Shown here one piece after another: positions 21,470 through 36,000 of a DNA stretch of 64,000 nt. The first letter of the stretch is position 1. Every line of letters begins with the position of its first letter. The notes beneath the pieces are model-generated. The model made no database searches, was not told the DNA's origin, and was given only the letters and a program-made list of their open reading frames with translations. Origin of the DNA: Macrophomina tecta (taxonomy: Eukaryota; Ascomycota; Dothideomycetes; Botryosphaeriales; Botryosphaeriaceae); NCBI GenBank assembly GCA_024180945.1, contig JAKSGN010000020.1, forward strand, positions 1,283,561 to 1,347,560, written 5' to 3'. Both the position numbers and the translations under genes were made by a program.

Positions 21470-24400
21470 ATAAGGTCTTACGTATACTCTACTATAAGAG
21501 ACTTAAGAACTATATTAAGAATAAATTTACCTATACTAAGCTATCTACTACGTACTAGAAAATAGTATATACTATAGTCTAGATCGACTTATATATATAT
21601 AATCGCTTTTAGGAGATAGGAAAATTTCTTAGAAATATTACTAATACTATCTAATTCTATATTAGTCTACTACTAGGGGATCCTATAGACCTAAATACTA
21701 ACTAATAAAGAACCCCCTAGCTAGCGCTAAAAGAAGAATAATATTAATATAAAAAAAGTTTTTACTTCTACTATAGAAAGTATAGATATATTAGTAGAAA
21801 CTATCTAGAAAAGTAGACTAGTAACTAGTAGACTAATAATAAAAGAACTATCTTAGCTACTAAAGAATAATCTAAAACTTCTAATTATAATACTCTTTAC
21901 TAGTCTATTTATAGTATTAAAGCCTACCTAACTTACTAAAAAGCTAAGAATATTAGCGGGTACTATCTAAAAAACTAGAAATACCTACTAAACTAGGGCT
22001 ATAGTAAATAAGTCTCCTACTCTATAGAACTATAGTAGTATTAACTAGAAATACTATAAAATACCTACTAGAGAATAAAGGGGATTTTATAAAATATAAA
22101 AATTACTAGGTAATTATAATAAAGATTAACGGGCGACGAGCGCTTATTCTTATTAACTTAGTCTTATAAGAAACTACGTCTTAAATTAATTTATAAAAAA
22201 GGCTAATCTAAAATCCTAAGAAAAGAACTAACTCTACTAGCTAAAAATAGTTAATAGATCTCTTAGCTTCTTTAGAGACGAAAAGATAATTATTAAAACC
22301 CTAAAACTAATTCTTAAATATAAAGATTATAGAGAATATATTTATCTAAACGTTACTAAGATTTCTAAGTATAATATTATTCTTAGCATTCCTTAGTAAA
22401 AGAAATAGAAATTATAATATAATTAAAATAATAGAGAAATTATTCTTAAATCTAGAAAAAGAAACTAGAAAGAACTAAAATAAAAACTATAAACTATAGT
22501 AAAGTTAATTATTTATATAAGCCTAATATTACAAACAGCCTTAGAAAGAACCTAAAAGAAGAGATAAGTAATTAAAATAATATAGTATCGCCCCGCTACT
22601 ATAAATAAAGAACGAACTCGATAGATTAGCGTTACTAGATAAGAAGAACTAGACTACCTAATATTTATAGAAAATAATAACCCTACTAGAATCTATAAAT
22701 AATACCTAAATAGCGTTCTAAAGAAATACTACTAGTTTAAAAAAATTTTTAGAGAAAAAATTAAAGATATATTACTAAAATACTAACTATAAGACTATAA
22801 GATTAACCTAAAACTAAATACTAAACCTTAATTTAGACTATTATACCTAATATTAAAAAAAGAATTATAAGTAATAAAAGAATATCTAAACCTATTACTA
22901 AAAAAAGAATATATTTAATTTTTCTAGTTTTTAGTAGAATTATCTATTCTCTTTATACTAAAACTAGAAGATAAGTTACGTCTTTATATAGACTATAGAT
23001 TTTTAAATAATATTACTATTAAAGACTACTATTCTCTACTTTATATTAATAAACTAAGAAATTACCTCTTTAGAGCGCGATTCTTTACTAAACTAGACCT
23101 ACGAAACGGATACCACTTTATCTAAATTAAAGAAGAATATAAATAAAAAACTATATTTTAAACTTAATATAACCTATACGAATATTTAGTAATATTCTTT
23201 AAACTTACTAATATTTTTACTATATTCTAAGCCCTTATTAATTATATTTTATAGAAATACCTAGATAGATTCTATATAGCTTATCTTAATAATATTCTAA
23301 TTTACTCAGAAATCCTAAAAGAATATAAGAAATATATATCTAAGATTTTCTAAAAACTACTCGAATATAATCTCTTAGTTAAATCGGAAAAATATATCTT
23401 TTATACCTAGAAGGTTAAATTTCTAGGCTTTATTATTAAACTAGAAAAAGTAGTTATAGACCTAAAAAAGATAGAAGATATTCTAAAATAGTCTAAACTA
23501 AGAAATATTAAAGAAGTATAAGTCTTTTTAGAATTTACTAACTTCTACTAATAGTTTATTAAATGATACTTTTATATAACTAAATCGCTAATCTAACTTA
23601 CCTAAAAAGATTCCTTATTCGCCTAGAAAGAACTATAATAAAAAGTATTTAACTAACTTAAAAAGGCCTTCGTAGAAGTCTTTATATTAATTATATTTAA
23701 TTTTAATAAGCCCCTCTCTCTTAAAACTAATATATTTAACTACGCTATTAGTACTACTCTTAGCTAGCTAAATAATAAGAAAAGATTATACTCTATCATA
23801 TACTACTTTTGTAAAATATTACCTATAGAACTTAACTATAAGATATATAATAAAGAACTACTTATAATTATTATAGTATTTAAGAAATAGTGATATTACC
23901 TTAAAAAGTTAACTAGAAAATTATAATATATTTAGATTATAAGAACCTAGAATACTTTATAACTACTAAGATATTAAATAGAAGATAAGTATAATAAATA
24001 AAATAACTTATTCTCTTCTACTTTAAAATTTACTACCGTAAAGAAAATAAAATTAGTAAAGTAGATATACTTAGCCGTAAAGCTAATTACGTAGAAGAAA
24101 AGCCGAAATTATCGCTAGTAGTACTTAGATAAAATAATAATAGTATATTAGACCCTAACCGCCTCTAAATTATCGAAGAACTCGATATACTATAAAAAGA
24201 ATAAATACTAGTATCTATTATAAGACTAGAAAGCCCTATTAACGATAATAAGCCCCTAAGAGCCCTAATATCTAAATAAAAACCTAAAGATAATAAGAAA
24301 CTATAAGATAAAGAACTTATGCCTATACTAAAAAAAGCTATAAAAGAAGTAGTAAATAAAGAAAAAGATAATACTACTACTTAAAAATAAATTATCTAAA

Positions 24401-25784
24401 GAAAATATAATAATAACCCGCTATTTTAGAAACTACTATAATAAATAAATACTCTTAAATATAACGACCCTAACCTAGTCTAAGATTATAGAGGTAATAT
24501 ACTATTCTATAAAAAAGTCTATATACTAATATCTCTACGTAAATAACTAACTAAGAAATACTACGAATCTATAGTTTATAAATACCTAGAAATAATAAGA
24601 ACCTTAGAATAATTTATAAGATACTTCTATTTTTCCCGAATAAGAAAAATAGTAGAAAAAGTTATCTAGAAATATAACAAATATATAAAGAATAAAGCGG
24701 TATAATATATACTATATAAATAGCTATAGCTTATTATAACGCTAACTAAACCCTAGAAATTAGTTATAATAAACTTTATTACTAACCTACTAATTTTAGT
24801 AGACCCTATAACTAAAATATAATATAATACTATTCTAGTTATTATCGACCGTCTAATAAAATAGGTATACTTTATCCCTTATAATAAGAAAATTAGAGTA
24901 GAGAACTATACCTATCTCTTTTTTAAATATATTTTTATCTACTATAGAATACCTAAAGAACTAATTACGAACTAAAACCTATAATTTAGAGCTAAATTCT
25001 AGTAAACCTTAGTCTATAAACTAGAAACTAAATATAAAATATTAATAACGGTATATCTATAAACTAATGAATAAACGAAATAAACTAACTAAATACTAGA
25101 GTAGTACCTAAGATTCTATCTAAACTATAGATAAAATAACTAGGTTAAACTTCTATCGCTAGCCTAATACGCGTATAATAGTATATTAATAGAAGCTATA
25201 TAAACTATGCCTTTCTACGCTAACTATAGTTTCGACTCTATCACCTTTAGAGAATTCTAGATCTATAAAGTACTCGTCTAAAAAGCTATACTTAGAATAA
25301 ACTAGCTACGCAAATTATACTAAGAACTAGCTCGAGATATTAAATTTACCGTATATTAAATAGCTATATACTATAATAGACGGCGCTAGGCGTCGCCACC
25401 TCTAAAGAAGAGAAATAAAGTCTAGCTCTTTAAAAAAAATATTAAAACTATATAATTAAATAATAAATTAGACTATAAGAAAATCAAATCTTACTAGATT
25501 AAAAAAAAACTTTTACTTATTTTCTTTAAACTTAAATTACTAGAATAAGTAGATATATATTTAGTTTTTTATATCTTCTTACTTAGACCCATATATAGCA
25601 ATACTAAACCCGATTTAGAAATTAAAGTATACTTTAATAACGCCGATAGAGAATAGCTAGTAAAAAAAATCCTTAATAGAGACTAGATTAATAGTTAATA
25701 TAAATACTTTATTAAATAAAAAAAATAGACCCCGCTAGAAATTCTTAAAAACCCTTATAGAAACTAGTCTCTTATCTTAACTAT

Positions 25785-26516
25785 TATAATAGCGGCCTCT
25801 TCTACTAGGCTTCGAAGTTACCTAGTAGAGTTAGATAGCGATAAGATTTACCTTAAAGAATAAAAGAAGAATAAAGAATTAGAACGATAAATAGCGGTTA
25901 TATAATAGGTTAGTACGCGGTACGCGTTAGGCTTATTACCTCTAATAAGTCTATATTAGAATCTTAAGTTAACTATAAAGGTTAAAGTACTATCTAATAA
26001 GTATACTTATATACTATAGAAAAGTTATAATAATCTAAATTAGTTTAGCTAGATTAAAATAGCTAGATTAATAGTATTAGATCGGGTATCTTAAATTACT
26101 ATAATCTAAGTAGGTTCTATATAACTTAGGTGCTAAGGCCTATTTTTTAAAACCTAACTTCTACCCTAATAAGCGAATAATATATTCGATATTTTCTTAT
26201 TCGTTCTCTATATTTAAAGTTAGTTTTCTAGATCTATATTCTTTTTCTATAGATATTCTTTTTCTACGGGAATTTAGTTCTACTATTCTTCCGGGTAGCT
26301 ATCGTACTACGCGGGCGTTATTCCCGTATGGGCTTCTATTACTACCTAGCTTAGAACCGTACGCGCCGTCTTTTCTTAAGGCTAGTTTTTCTGTACGGGT
26401 ATTTCGGTCGTGCGGCTCTACTATTTATAAGAATTTTTAGTTTCTATGATATCTTTTTTCGTGCGGGCTTTCTATTTATAGGGTTATAAAGCCCTTATTC
26501 TCTAGGGTTTATAATA
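25785..26516 (-). repeat. family E solo LTR, RIP-mutated
   Basis: Matches the clean solo LTR at 30078-30850 along its length after C-to-T/G-to-A changes. It is flanked by a perfect 5-bp duplication ACTAT (25780-25784, 26517-26521), so it is a true insertion followed by LTR-LTR recombination. Orientation is inferred from the complete E element at 40229. Confidence 0.85.
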
Positions 26517-26619
26517 ACTATAAAAGACTTATTTAGAAATACTACTAATAAAATTCTAATTATCTAAACCTAGAGTATTCTCCTATAATGTAAAACCTAG
26601 AAAAGGCATTAAGAATATC

Positions 26620-27150
26620 TAAAACTAGTCTATTAGTATTTTTTAAGAAATCGCTCTATTAGAACTTACTATATTACTATTATCTAAACTTAATAGCTAT
26701 ATTATATATATCTTTTTAAGCTCTAGCTTCTTTAAAAATAATAAACTCTAACGTACTATTTTACACTTCTAATTATTAAGAAACTACTTCTACCGCTCTA
26801 AATACTCTAAACGGGCTATAAAAGTAAAAAGAGAGTTTTAAGCTATCTCTAAAGCCTATTAAAAAGTAGATAGAGCCTTTATAGTAGCTAAATATTTTCT
26901 ATAAAGGTAATCGCACTTTTAATTAACTAAGTTTTCTATAACTATTAATAACTACTTACTAAGAACTAGGAGAATCTATAATCTTAAACTAAAATATTCT
27001 AAACGATATAGCTATAACCCTAATAAATATACTTAGAATAATAAAAAAATAAAGTTTCTAGCTCTTTTTCTAGTAATATCTTATACTTCTTACCCTTTTT
27101 ATAGTAGTAACTATAAGAAGGTATAATAATAACTCTTAGATAAGTAATAT
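26620..27150 (-). pseudogene. antisense accessory-gene relic of family B
   Basis: Occupies the same slot (between chromodomain and 3' LTR, opposite strand) as the intact family A gene. The region is the reverse-oriented counterpart of 45.86-46.33 kb, where the relic reads RRGYSYNV (mutated RRGHSCDV) followed by ARLERLER-type coiled coil. Boundaries are approximate. Confidence 0.5.
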
Positions 27151-27296
27151 AAGTAGCTAAATTATAGTACTTAATAAACTTATAACTAGATATCGCGAAA
27201 TAAGATTAGAAATAAGTAATAAAATAAATAAGAAAGAACTACTTTATACTTATAGCTTTAAATTTTTAGGCCGAAAGTTATCTAGAGAGGGAATAG

Positions 27297-27526
27297 TATT
27301 ATAATACTAGCTAGAGAAAATAAAGAAAAAATAGCTCTACTTTTTAAAAAAGACTTTAATTTTTTAAAGTAAAAAATTCTTAGTCTAAATTATATTCTAA
27401 AGAATAGAAGATAAATCTATTACCTAGCGTACTAATTATAAATTACTTAACTTACTAGATTACGGTAAGCTAGCTAGTAATCTATTATAATCTAACTAAA
27501 TACTCTATATATATAGGCTATATTTA
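27297..27526 (+). repeat. family B 3' LTR, left part (split by family C)
   Basis: Begins TATTATAATACTAGCTAG after a mutated polypurine stretch and aligns with the 5' LTR at 11238. It breaks at 27526 where family C starts; the following part of the LTR lies at 40158-40228. Confidence 0.75.
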
Positions 27527-27726
27527 TTAGAATACAGTAGTTAGTAAGGAGAAGGTCCTTCTCCAAGAATAGTAGCGGCCTTAAGCCGCCTAGAAAAGAA
27601 AGGTAGTATAGCGTAGATAAATAGCCGTCGTTAGAAGGCGTTTTAAGAAGAATTAACTACTTTTATATATCTCGTTTCTAAAGTTCTATAAGGCCTTAAT
27701 CCATTTAGAAAGCGAATTCTAGTAAC
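27527..27726 (+). repeat. family C 5' LTR
   Basis: 200 bp, collinear with 39958-40157, e.g. shared AAAGGTAGTATAGCGTAGAT. It contains several mutation differences of the RIP type relative to the 3' copy. Confidence 0.85.
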
Positions 27727-30077
27727 TAGTAGCTAAAAGCGAAAAAGATTAACTAAGCCCTTTAATTCGCTAGAAAGAATACCTTCTACTAAAAAAAGAG
27801 CCTAAAACGCCGTTTATAAAAATAGCGCTATATTAAACCCTTCGTATTCTAAACTACTATATAGGAAGCCGTTTCTTCTTCCCAAAATCCTATTAACGAT
27901 TTAAGACTTAGTATATAAGACGCCCTACCCGCCTTTATAGTCTTTATAATCTTCGCTTCTCTATCGCTAGCGAAGAACCGCGCTAGCTAAGAAAAAAAGC
28001 GGTATACGGCGTAAAAGGAGCTAATAACGCGTAAGAATATTCGTAGCTACTTAATTATCTATTAAAAACCTAACCGATAAAACCTAAAACCGGTATAATA
28101 ACCGTGATATAAGTATTCTAGAGCGTCTACCGCAGTTACCGAACGTAATAGTTCGGATAGCGTTCTAGCTAGTTAGTTTCTAGAAGAAAAGACTATCTAA
28201 TAAAAGAAAACTCGTCGCGATTCTTAAGATAGCTATACTATTAGTATAAATAATTATTATATACTATATAAAGCTAAATAATACTTTCTTCTATTCTTTC
28301 TAATGTAATACTTGTAACTCTCTCGAACTCTTAGAAGTCTAATCGGCTAACTAGTACCCGCTTAACTAGAATATTAAGGTTAACGAAAAGAAACTAATTA
28401 CTACGGTAGTAAAATAGTTTCTTAAGAAGCTTAACTAACTTAACTCTATCTAAAATAAGAACCTCCGTAAAGATTATAAAACGAAACGTTAGGAATATAA
28501 ATAATAGTATAAAAGTAAATTAGTTTTAAAAGCCTAAATAACGCTAGCGGAACTAGAACCTTCTAGTTTAGTTATAATAAGAACGGAGATACTAAGAGCG
28601 TTCGTAAAAATAATACGAGTACTATAGAAACCTTACCCTACCGCTTAGACCCTCTAAAAGAGAGTATAGCCTTAGAAAGTTATTAAGTTATCGCCGTCCA
28701 CGACTTTCTAGATATTAGAACGATATACTAGCTAGGTAAGTTAGAAACTAAAGAACCGGGACTAGTTATCTTAGCGCCCCCGGTCGAGAGAACCGAGTAT
28801 GCCGACTCTAAGAAGATTTTAGTAGTACTAAGAAGTAAAGTTAAAACTATTAGTACTTATATCTATCTAATTCTAAACGCCAAAAGGGTTTTTAGAAGAA
28901 CCGGCGCTAGAGCTTAGTATAAGTAATTTCTTTTTCTAAAGAATTACGCCCTAGAAAAGAAAAAAAGTAATTCCCCCTAAGAAATTTCTAACGTACTAAG
29001 AGTTAGCGCTTATATACTAAGTATAAAGTAGAACTACTTTTATTAAATTAGAGACGCTAATACGAGACTAAAAAAGCGGTATATAAGTCTACTTCGTAAG
29101 ATAAAGATATAGAAAGAAGACTCTAACGTAATAGTTATTATAAATATAAAGCCTCTTTTCTATAGCTCTAATTAGAAAACTTCTAAGCCGCGTAGTAAGG
29201 TTAATCTTTAGACGTAATACTAATAAAGAGAATTACTAAGGTAGTAAGATAAATCGTTAATAAAAAGATTATATCGGCGAAAAGAAGAGATCGTAAAGTA
29301 CGTACTAGGCTTATTAAATAGCCGTTACGAAACGACCGTTTCTTAGCTAGCGTTAATACCGGGCTAATAATATAACGTCGCCCGACTACCGTTAGCTAAT
29401 AATAATTAGAGAATAATAATCTCTCTAGCTTATCCTCTAGAATAGAAAATAGTAACTATAATCACTTTCTTAAAAGAAATCGGTATACGGATTAAAGGCT
29501 ATTTCGCCGCTTAAGAAGAGACTTCGCCTCGTTAGATTTAAAAGACTAGAGACTACGAGTAAAAGAGAAATATCAGCGAACCCTATATAATAATCTAAAA
29601 GTAGACTTTAAAGATAAAGGCCTATTAAAGTACAATAAAGATAAGTTTAAACTAAATAAAGTTAGTTACTTTAATTCGAATCTTAAAACTACGGGTAAGA
29701 ACGATGAAGATTTAGTTAAGAAGAATAGTAAACTCTACTATAGAAACGTTCGTTAGTTTATTAAGACGGTTAAATACTAGCTATACTCTAAAATAAAATT
29801 CTTAGTTAGGCGAAGTCTTTAGTAATATCTAAAAGGAACTGCTTAAGCGTAGTATATAGCTTAGCTATCTAAAATAAAACGTAATTACCTAAGAGATAGA
29901 AGAAGAATTAACCGTTAGAAAGAGAAACTAATTAAATACTTTAAGAAGCGCTCTTTAAAAGTATAAAGAGAGCTCTAAAAGAAGTACTATAGACTATAAG
30001 AAGTAAAGAAAGAGCGCGTGATTAGAAGATTTATTATAGATTATATTTAGTTAGCTTAAGACGCTAGAATTACTCTA

Positions 30078-30850
30078 TGTAACGGCGGCCTCTTCCACTA
30101 GGCTTCGGAGTCGCCTAGCAGGGTCAGGTAGCGGTAAGGTTTACCTTGAAGGACAAGAGAAGGGTAAAGGATTGGAACGATGGGTAGCGATCACGTGACA
30201 GGTCGGTGCGCGGTGCGCGTCAGGCTTGTTACCTCCAATAAGTCTGTATTGGAATCTTGAGTTGACCACGAAGGTCAAAGTACTATCTAATGAGTGCGTC
30301 TATATACTGTAGGAAAATTGTAGCAATCTGGATCGATACAGCTGGATCAAAGCAGCTGGATCAATGGTGTTGGATCATTGATCTTGGATCAGGTTGATCC
30401 AGGTGGGCCCTGTGGGTCCCACGTGACTCGGGCGCTAAAGCCTGTTTCCTGGAATCCGACTTCTGCATCGGTTACGGGAGTATTCTACCGCCAGACCATC
30501 GTCCCTTGGACCGTACAAGTTGTCCGACTTTCTCTCGCCCGTTCCTCTTGGCTCGAAGCCGGGTTTCCGGGATTCGTGACTTCTCCCTTGTGGGCGTTCT
30601 TCCCCTGCGGGAGTTCACCTGGTCTGTGTTCTCGTGGTCTTGCTGTGCCGCGTGGGCGTCGCTCCCGTGCGGGCTTCCATTGCTGCCTTGCCCAGGCCCG
30701 TACGCGCCGTCTTCCCTTGCGGCTGGTTTTCCCGTGCGGGCGTGCTGGTGGTGCGGCTCTGCCGTCCCTGTGGGTTCCTGCGGTGCCTTTTCCCGTGCGG
30801 GCCTTCCGCCCGTGGGGTCATAAAGCCCTTGTCCTCTGGGGTTCGTAACA
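30078..30850 (-). repeat. family E solo LTR, unmutated, inside family C
   Basis: 773 bp from TGTAACGGCGG to GTTCGTAACA with perfect duplication CTCTA (30073-30077, 30851-30855). GC-rich with normal CA/TG content, in sharp contrast to the flanks, so it arrived after family C was mutated. The open frames inside it are not genes. Orientation (minus) follows from the E element at 40229, whose polypurine tract lies to its right. Confidence 0.92.
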
Positions 30851-31019
30851 CTCTAATTAAAAGTTAACTTCTCTAAGCATACGAGAGAATTAATATAGAA
30901 CTCTACCGTGACCTTAAACTACTAATAGAATTAACTACTATAGATATCTATATCTATAAGGCTAAGAAAAAGGTAACTCTTTAGAGAGACCTAATCCGCA
31001 AAGAGAAAAGATAAGACCG

Positions 31020-31320
31020 TAGGCGTAATTAAAATAATTTAAGAAATAGAGCGCGTTATAACAACGATAATAGGCGAGATTAAGACTATAATCGTAATCG
31101 CGACCGGAATAGAAACCGGTATAGAGACTAGTATTAAAATACTAACCACGACCGTAATTATAACTAAAACCGCGACCGAAACTGAAACTAAGATCGCGAT
31201 TAAGAAAGAAAGTAAAATCGCTACTATAATCGCGATAGAAAATAAGACCGAGATAGAAATAGAAACTATAATCGAGCTAAAGATTGAGACCGAAGAGCTA
31301 AGAAAAATAAGAAAAATTAT
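31020..31320 (+). pseudogene. Arg/Asp-rich tract of family C gag relic
   Basis: Degenerate CGN-GAY repeats (for example RDRNRNRDR before stops) suggest an RNA-binding Arg/Asp-rich tail of a nucleocapsid. It lies upstream of the RT relic, as expected for gag. Confidence 0.5.
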
Positions 31321-32599
31321 AGTACGGATTCTAAAAAGAAGGCCTACGCGTATAAAATAAAACTAGAAATAGACTCTAAAGCCGAAATTACGAGAGAGTT
31401 ATCTACTAAAGAAGAATCTAAAAGAGATATAAAGAAATCTAACTTATTAATATATATTAGATTTCTTAGAACTATTCCGTCTCTAGTAATCCTATTTACT
31501 AACTTTATAATACCGGAACTAGACCCTTCTAAAGATAATAAAAAACCGTTAAGACTACTATCTAAGCTATAAGAAATAACGAAGAAAGATAAATACTAAT
31601 ACTTAATATATAAATCTACTTAGCCGATAAGAAATAAGTTATATACTTATATTAAAGTAGAGTATTCTAACCCGAAAAAGATAAGGCCCGTCGCTAAAGG
31701 CTTAGTTAATTTAACTAATATTAAGAAGCCTGATACTACTCTAAGACTAGATTAAGCCCTAGCGGAGATTATAAAAACCGTATAATTAGTAGCTAGAATA
31801 GAATTAGATACTAGAAAGGCCTATAGAAGTTAGTTATACGCGATAGCGTAAGTACGTCTCGGTAATAGCGATAAGAAGGTTAAATCTATAGTAAATATAG
31901 GCTATATAATATTCGTTACCGATAAATAGTTTCTTGAAAACTCGAGAGCGAGTTACTAAATCCTAACTATAGAACGAAGTGTTAGAGTCGAAGAATTCTA
32001 AGATAATTAGGCGCTATATAATTAGTACGTTCTAATATGCTTTATTTTCCACGCATAGAAGAATAGAACGTAGGTAAATATAATATTTACTAGAGAAATT
32101 TATATCGTTCTAGACTACTATAACACGCTCCTCTTAGAAATAGACGTAATCGGCCCTAAGAATATTATAATCGACCCTACGCGAAGCTACTTATACTTAA
32201 TACACTACTAGAATATAGAAGTATCTATAGAAATTAAGAATCGCTCTAAAGAAATAATTAAAGAAATAAAGACGAGAGTAGCGAAAGATATAATAATTCT
32301 GCTACTATCTCTAATGCTAATAATAGTAAAATTTATAAAAGCCCTTCCTAAGTAATAGGATTTCGAATTTATCCCGCAGTACGAAGAGCGTAGAGGCAAG
32401 AATTAAGCCTAGTTATTAATATACGCGTATATCATCGATGCCGAAACGAAAGCCATGTAGCTAAGAAATAATAGTTAAAAACCGATATAAGTACTAAAAA
32501 ATAAGCCTCTCGGTACTATAACTAATAGATAAGTAATACGATTATATAACGTTAAAAGCTATAACTACGGTATAGTAGTACTAGATACTAACGTAATTC

Positions 32600-35500
32600 C
32601 CCTAGAAATAGAAACTTACCTTAAGAACGGGATTACTATCTATAATAACTAAGAGATAGTAAGAAAATACCGTAAGGTAATAAAGAAATATCTAAATCTC
32701 TAGAATAAGAAGTTAGCTTACGTCCGCATTTTAAAAGAAGAATATATACCTATTCCTTTAAAAAAAGAATAGAAAAATACGAAGCTTATTACTAAGGTCT
32801 ATCTACTTAGCGTTAGAGATAAAGAGGTAGTTAATAAAACCTTTAATAGGCTATATAATTAAGAAAAGCTTAACTAGATAAGCGGCTATAGTATTTTCGG
32901 GTTTCTAGTCTTTATTATATAGAGATAAATCTTTAAAGACGGTAAATAGATAGAGAAGCTATAAGCGATAGTTAATATCCGCGGCTTAAATAAAATATTC
33001 TAAAAGAATTTCTATTCCCTACTAAAATAAGACGATATTATCTCTATAATTAAGAAAAAGAAATTTATTATAGTCGTAGACGCGACGTTATTCTTCTACT
33101 AATAGAGAGTCTAAGAAGAGAATCGTTATAAGCTAATAATAAATTCGTATTAAGGCTAGAAATTATTTAACGTAGCCTTAATAGAATATATTAACTTAGT
33201 CTAATACGTTTAGCGCTAGCTAGACACGATTCTAAGAGACTTTTAAGAATTTTATCGCGCCTATATTAATAATATAACGATATTTAGCCGTACCCTAGAA
33301 GAGTACTTAGACTACCTAGATTAAGTTTTTAGTAAACTAGATAGTATAGGTATTAGCTTATCCCTAACTAAGAGTTTTATTAGATATCTATATATAACGC
33401 TTCTCGGATAAAGGGTAGACGCGTTTAGACTAGGTTCTACGTAAGAGAGAACTAAAGCGCTAATAGAGATACTCTTTTCGGAAATATTAAAGTAACTTAA
33501 ATACTAGATCGGCGCTATAGGGTTTTTATAATCGAAAATTCCCTACTACGCTATAATTATTAAATCTTTAACGAATTATAAGACCGCCTTATTAAGAGCG
33601 AGTCCAAAGAAAGAAAACGCTAGAAAGATGTATACTAAGCGAACTAAGGTAATCCCGTTAGAAAATTATATAGCGGCGTATAATACGATAAGAAAATATC
33701 TAAAAGATTCTCTATAGCTTATATACTACGATCCTAATAGGCAGTTATATATCGATATTAATATATCTAAGCAGGGAATCGAAGCGTTAGTATATTACGT
33801 TAAAGATAATCTAGAGCTAGTAATATAAGAAGAAAGAGTACTATTCTAGCCTAATAAAAAAATCTAACTAATTCTATTTCTTTCTAGAGTATTAAAATTA
33901 GTGGAGACCCGGTACTAGCCGATAAAACTCGAAGTAGTAGAAATAGTATAGACACTACGAAAAATTAAGCACCTATTATATATAAAATTAGTAAAGAAGG
34001 CCTATTTCTTTATAAATTACTACGTAGTAATCTTTATTACATAGTATTATAACTTATAAACGACCTTAGCTACCGATAAGATAAATCTAAAGCTAGTTAT
34101 AGCTAGCTAGTATATTTCGTAATTCGTAATAAAAGTATAGTATTATCCCGGTAAAACCTATTTAGTATTCGATACTCTAAGCCGTCTAATTAAGAAGCGA
34201 AAAGAAACGAGTAATAAGAATAAGAATTTATTAGATCCTACGCTAATCTTTATAGTTACTGTAGTAGAAATACTAAATAAAATAAAGAAGCGTATCGCTA
34301 AGAAATATCGTAAGAATACGTACTAGCGAAGAATATTAGAGATTCTAGATAGAATAAGGGAAATAGATAAAAAAGATATATATAAAAGAAACGTGGACGA
34401 ACTAAGAAAGTTAGCGTAGAAATAAGCGTAAGAGGAAATAAAGACGTATTAAGAATATAAAACCCTAAAAAAGGCTCGATATATAGTATAAAATAACGAA
34501 GCGCCGCTAATCGAAGACGCGAGACCGGAAGTAGAGAGTAGTAACGAAAAAAAAGAGTAAGTAAATAATAAAATTATAAAAATAGTCACGCTAGAGAAGA
34601 ATTCGCTAATAAAAGACGCGTCGCGGCCGAATATAATAACGTAAAGAAGAAAGTAAAAACGCTAAAACTTTCTTTTAAATCTAACGAACGCCCCCTAGGC
34701 GGAATTAAAAAATACGGCCGAGACTAATAGCCTAAGAATACAAAGAAAGGCCGCGTAATGCTAAGCACGACTATATTAGCTTATAAAAATACTTTATATA
34801 AACGCTACGAAAAAGAATAAGAATCTAAAGACTATATAGAAATTATAGTTCTTTTTAAGAAATAAAATAATCTACTATATAGATCTAGAGAACGAAAAGT
34901 ACTACCTTTATATTCTCTCTATAGTCGAAAAGAAGATATTCGAAATAGTATATAATAAATAATATTATAGCGGATACTAGAGAACGTATAACCGTATTAG
35001 GCCTATAATCTTTATTAAGAATATAATAAAAAAATTATAAGTGTACTTAGTATAGTACTAGAAATACTAACTATATATAATAAAGCGCTACGCGCCGTAT
35101 AGAAAACTCTATCTAATCTAGAATTCTTCTATTCTAAGAGAAGTCTAGATAATAGATTTTATTATAAAAATACTATTAATAAAGAATACCTTCGATACGC
35201 TTCTTATAATTATCTATAAAGCTATAAAGGCCATCCTCTTAGTTAAAAGTAAGAAGAACTAGAGCGCTAAGAAATAGATAGACTAATATATAATGAAGAT
35301 CGTCTTTTACGAGTAAGAACTTTCTAGAATCTATATTATAGACCGAGATCTACACTTTATTTCCCACTTTTAGAAGAAAGCTTATAAAGCAATAGAAATC
35401 GCACGCTATTTTACGACGGCGTATTATTTCTAAGTAAATAGCTAATTAGAAAAAAGTAATTAAACCGTAGAGATTACGTTACGATACTACATTATAGTAA

Positions 35501-36000
35501 ATCTAGACCGCGAATAGACCGAGGCCCTTTTGTATCTCTAAGCCGTTCTTAATAACGTAGTAAGCGCTACTACTAGCTTCTTCCTAAACTAGATACTCTA
35601 TAGTATAAATATTAAACTAGACCCTCTCTCGGCTCTTATAAAAGTACTAGAAGATAAAGCATAGCTCCGTAACGCTATACGCTAAGAAGCGGAGGAGGTA
35701 ATTAGTTTCGTAGCTATAAGCTAGAAAGCCTACTATAATACTAAATATAAGCGCCTTTGTCTAAAGAAAAGAGATTTAGTATTCGTAAAACTCTACTAAG
35801 AATATAAGATAAAAGAATACGCGGACTAAAAATTCTCTTACTAATACTAAGGCCCTTTTAAAGTTAAGGGAATAATCGGGAATCTAGTCTACGAGTTAGA
35901 ATTACCCGATATATAGAAGATTTATTCTATTATCTCTATTACGTAGCTCGAGCTAGCTTCTAAGAGTATAGATCTCTATAAAAAAACTAGAAGTACTCTA
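32600..36000 (+). pseudogene. family C pol relic (RT, RNase H, integrase)
   Basis: Legible blocks: INIRGLNKIF; KKKFIIVVDATLFF; a YxDD box decayed to AYINNITIFSRTLEEYLD (about 33.26-33.32 kb); RNase H YYDPNRQLYIDINISKQGIEALVYYV (about 33.72-33.8 kb); ETRYQPIKLEV; and YYPGKTYLVFDTLSRL (about 34.14-34.19 kb), matching the large fungal Gypsy polyproteins whose RNase H ends in PGKxxxVPDALSRL. The integrase region follows but is poorly preserved. Stops occur every few dozen codons. Confidence 0.7.

Larger units (their letters stand above)
21470..27296 (+). mobile_element. family B Gypsy internal region, second part (RIP-mutated gag-pol relic)
   Basis: Collinear continuation of the element begun at 11238. 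Despite many TAG/TAA stops, pol is legible. RT at 22.97-23.35 kb reads KLRLYIDYRFLNNITIKDYY, then FFTKLDLRNGYHF and AYLNNILIYS, where YLDD has become YLNN by mutation. RNase H and integrase follow at 23.7-25.3 kb and a chromodomain relic (YKYFIK.KK.TPLEILKNP) at about 25.65-25.77 kb. A family E solo LTR interrupts it at 25785-26516. CA and TG are nearly absent throughout, consistent with RIP in CpA context. Confidence 0.85.

Noticed and set aside
30378..30848. 156-codon frame in the solo LTR
   Set aside because: It lies wholly within a non-coding LTR and has low-complexity Cys/Trp/Arg composition; overlapping frames on both strands are equally long.
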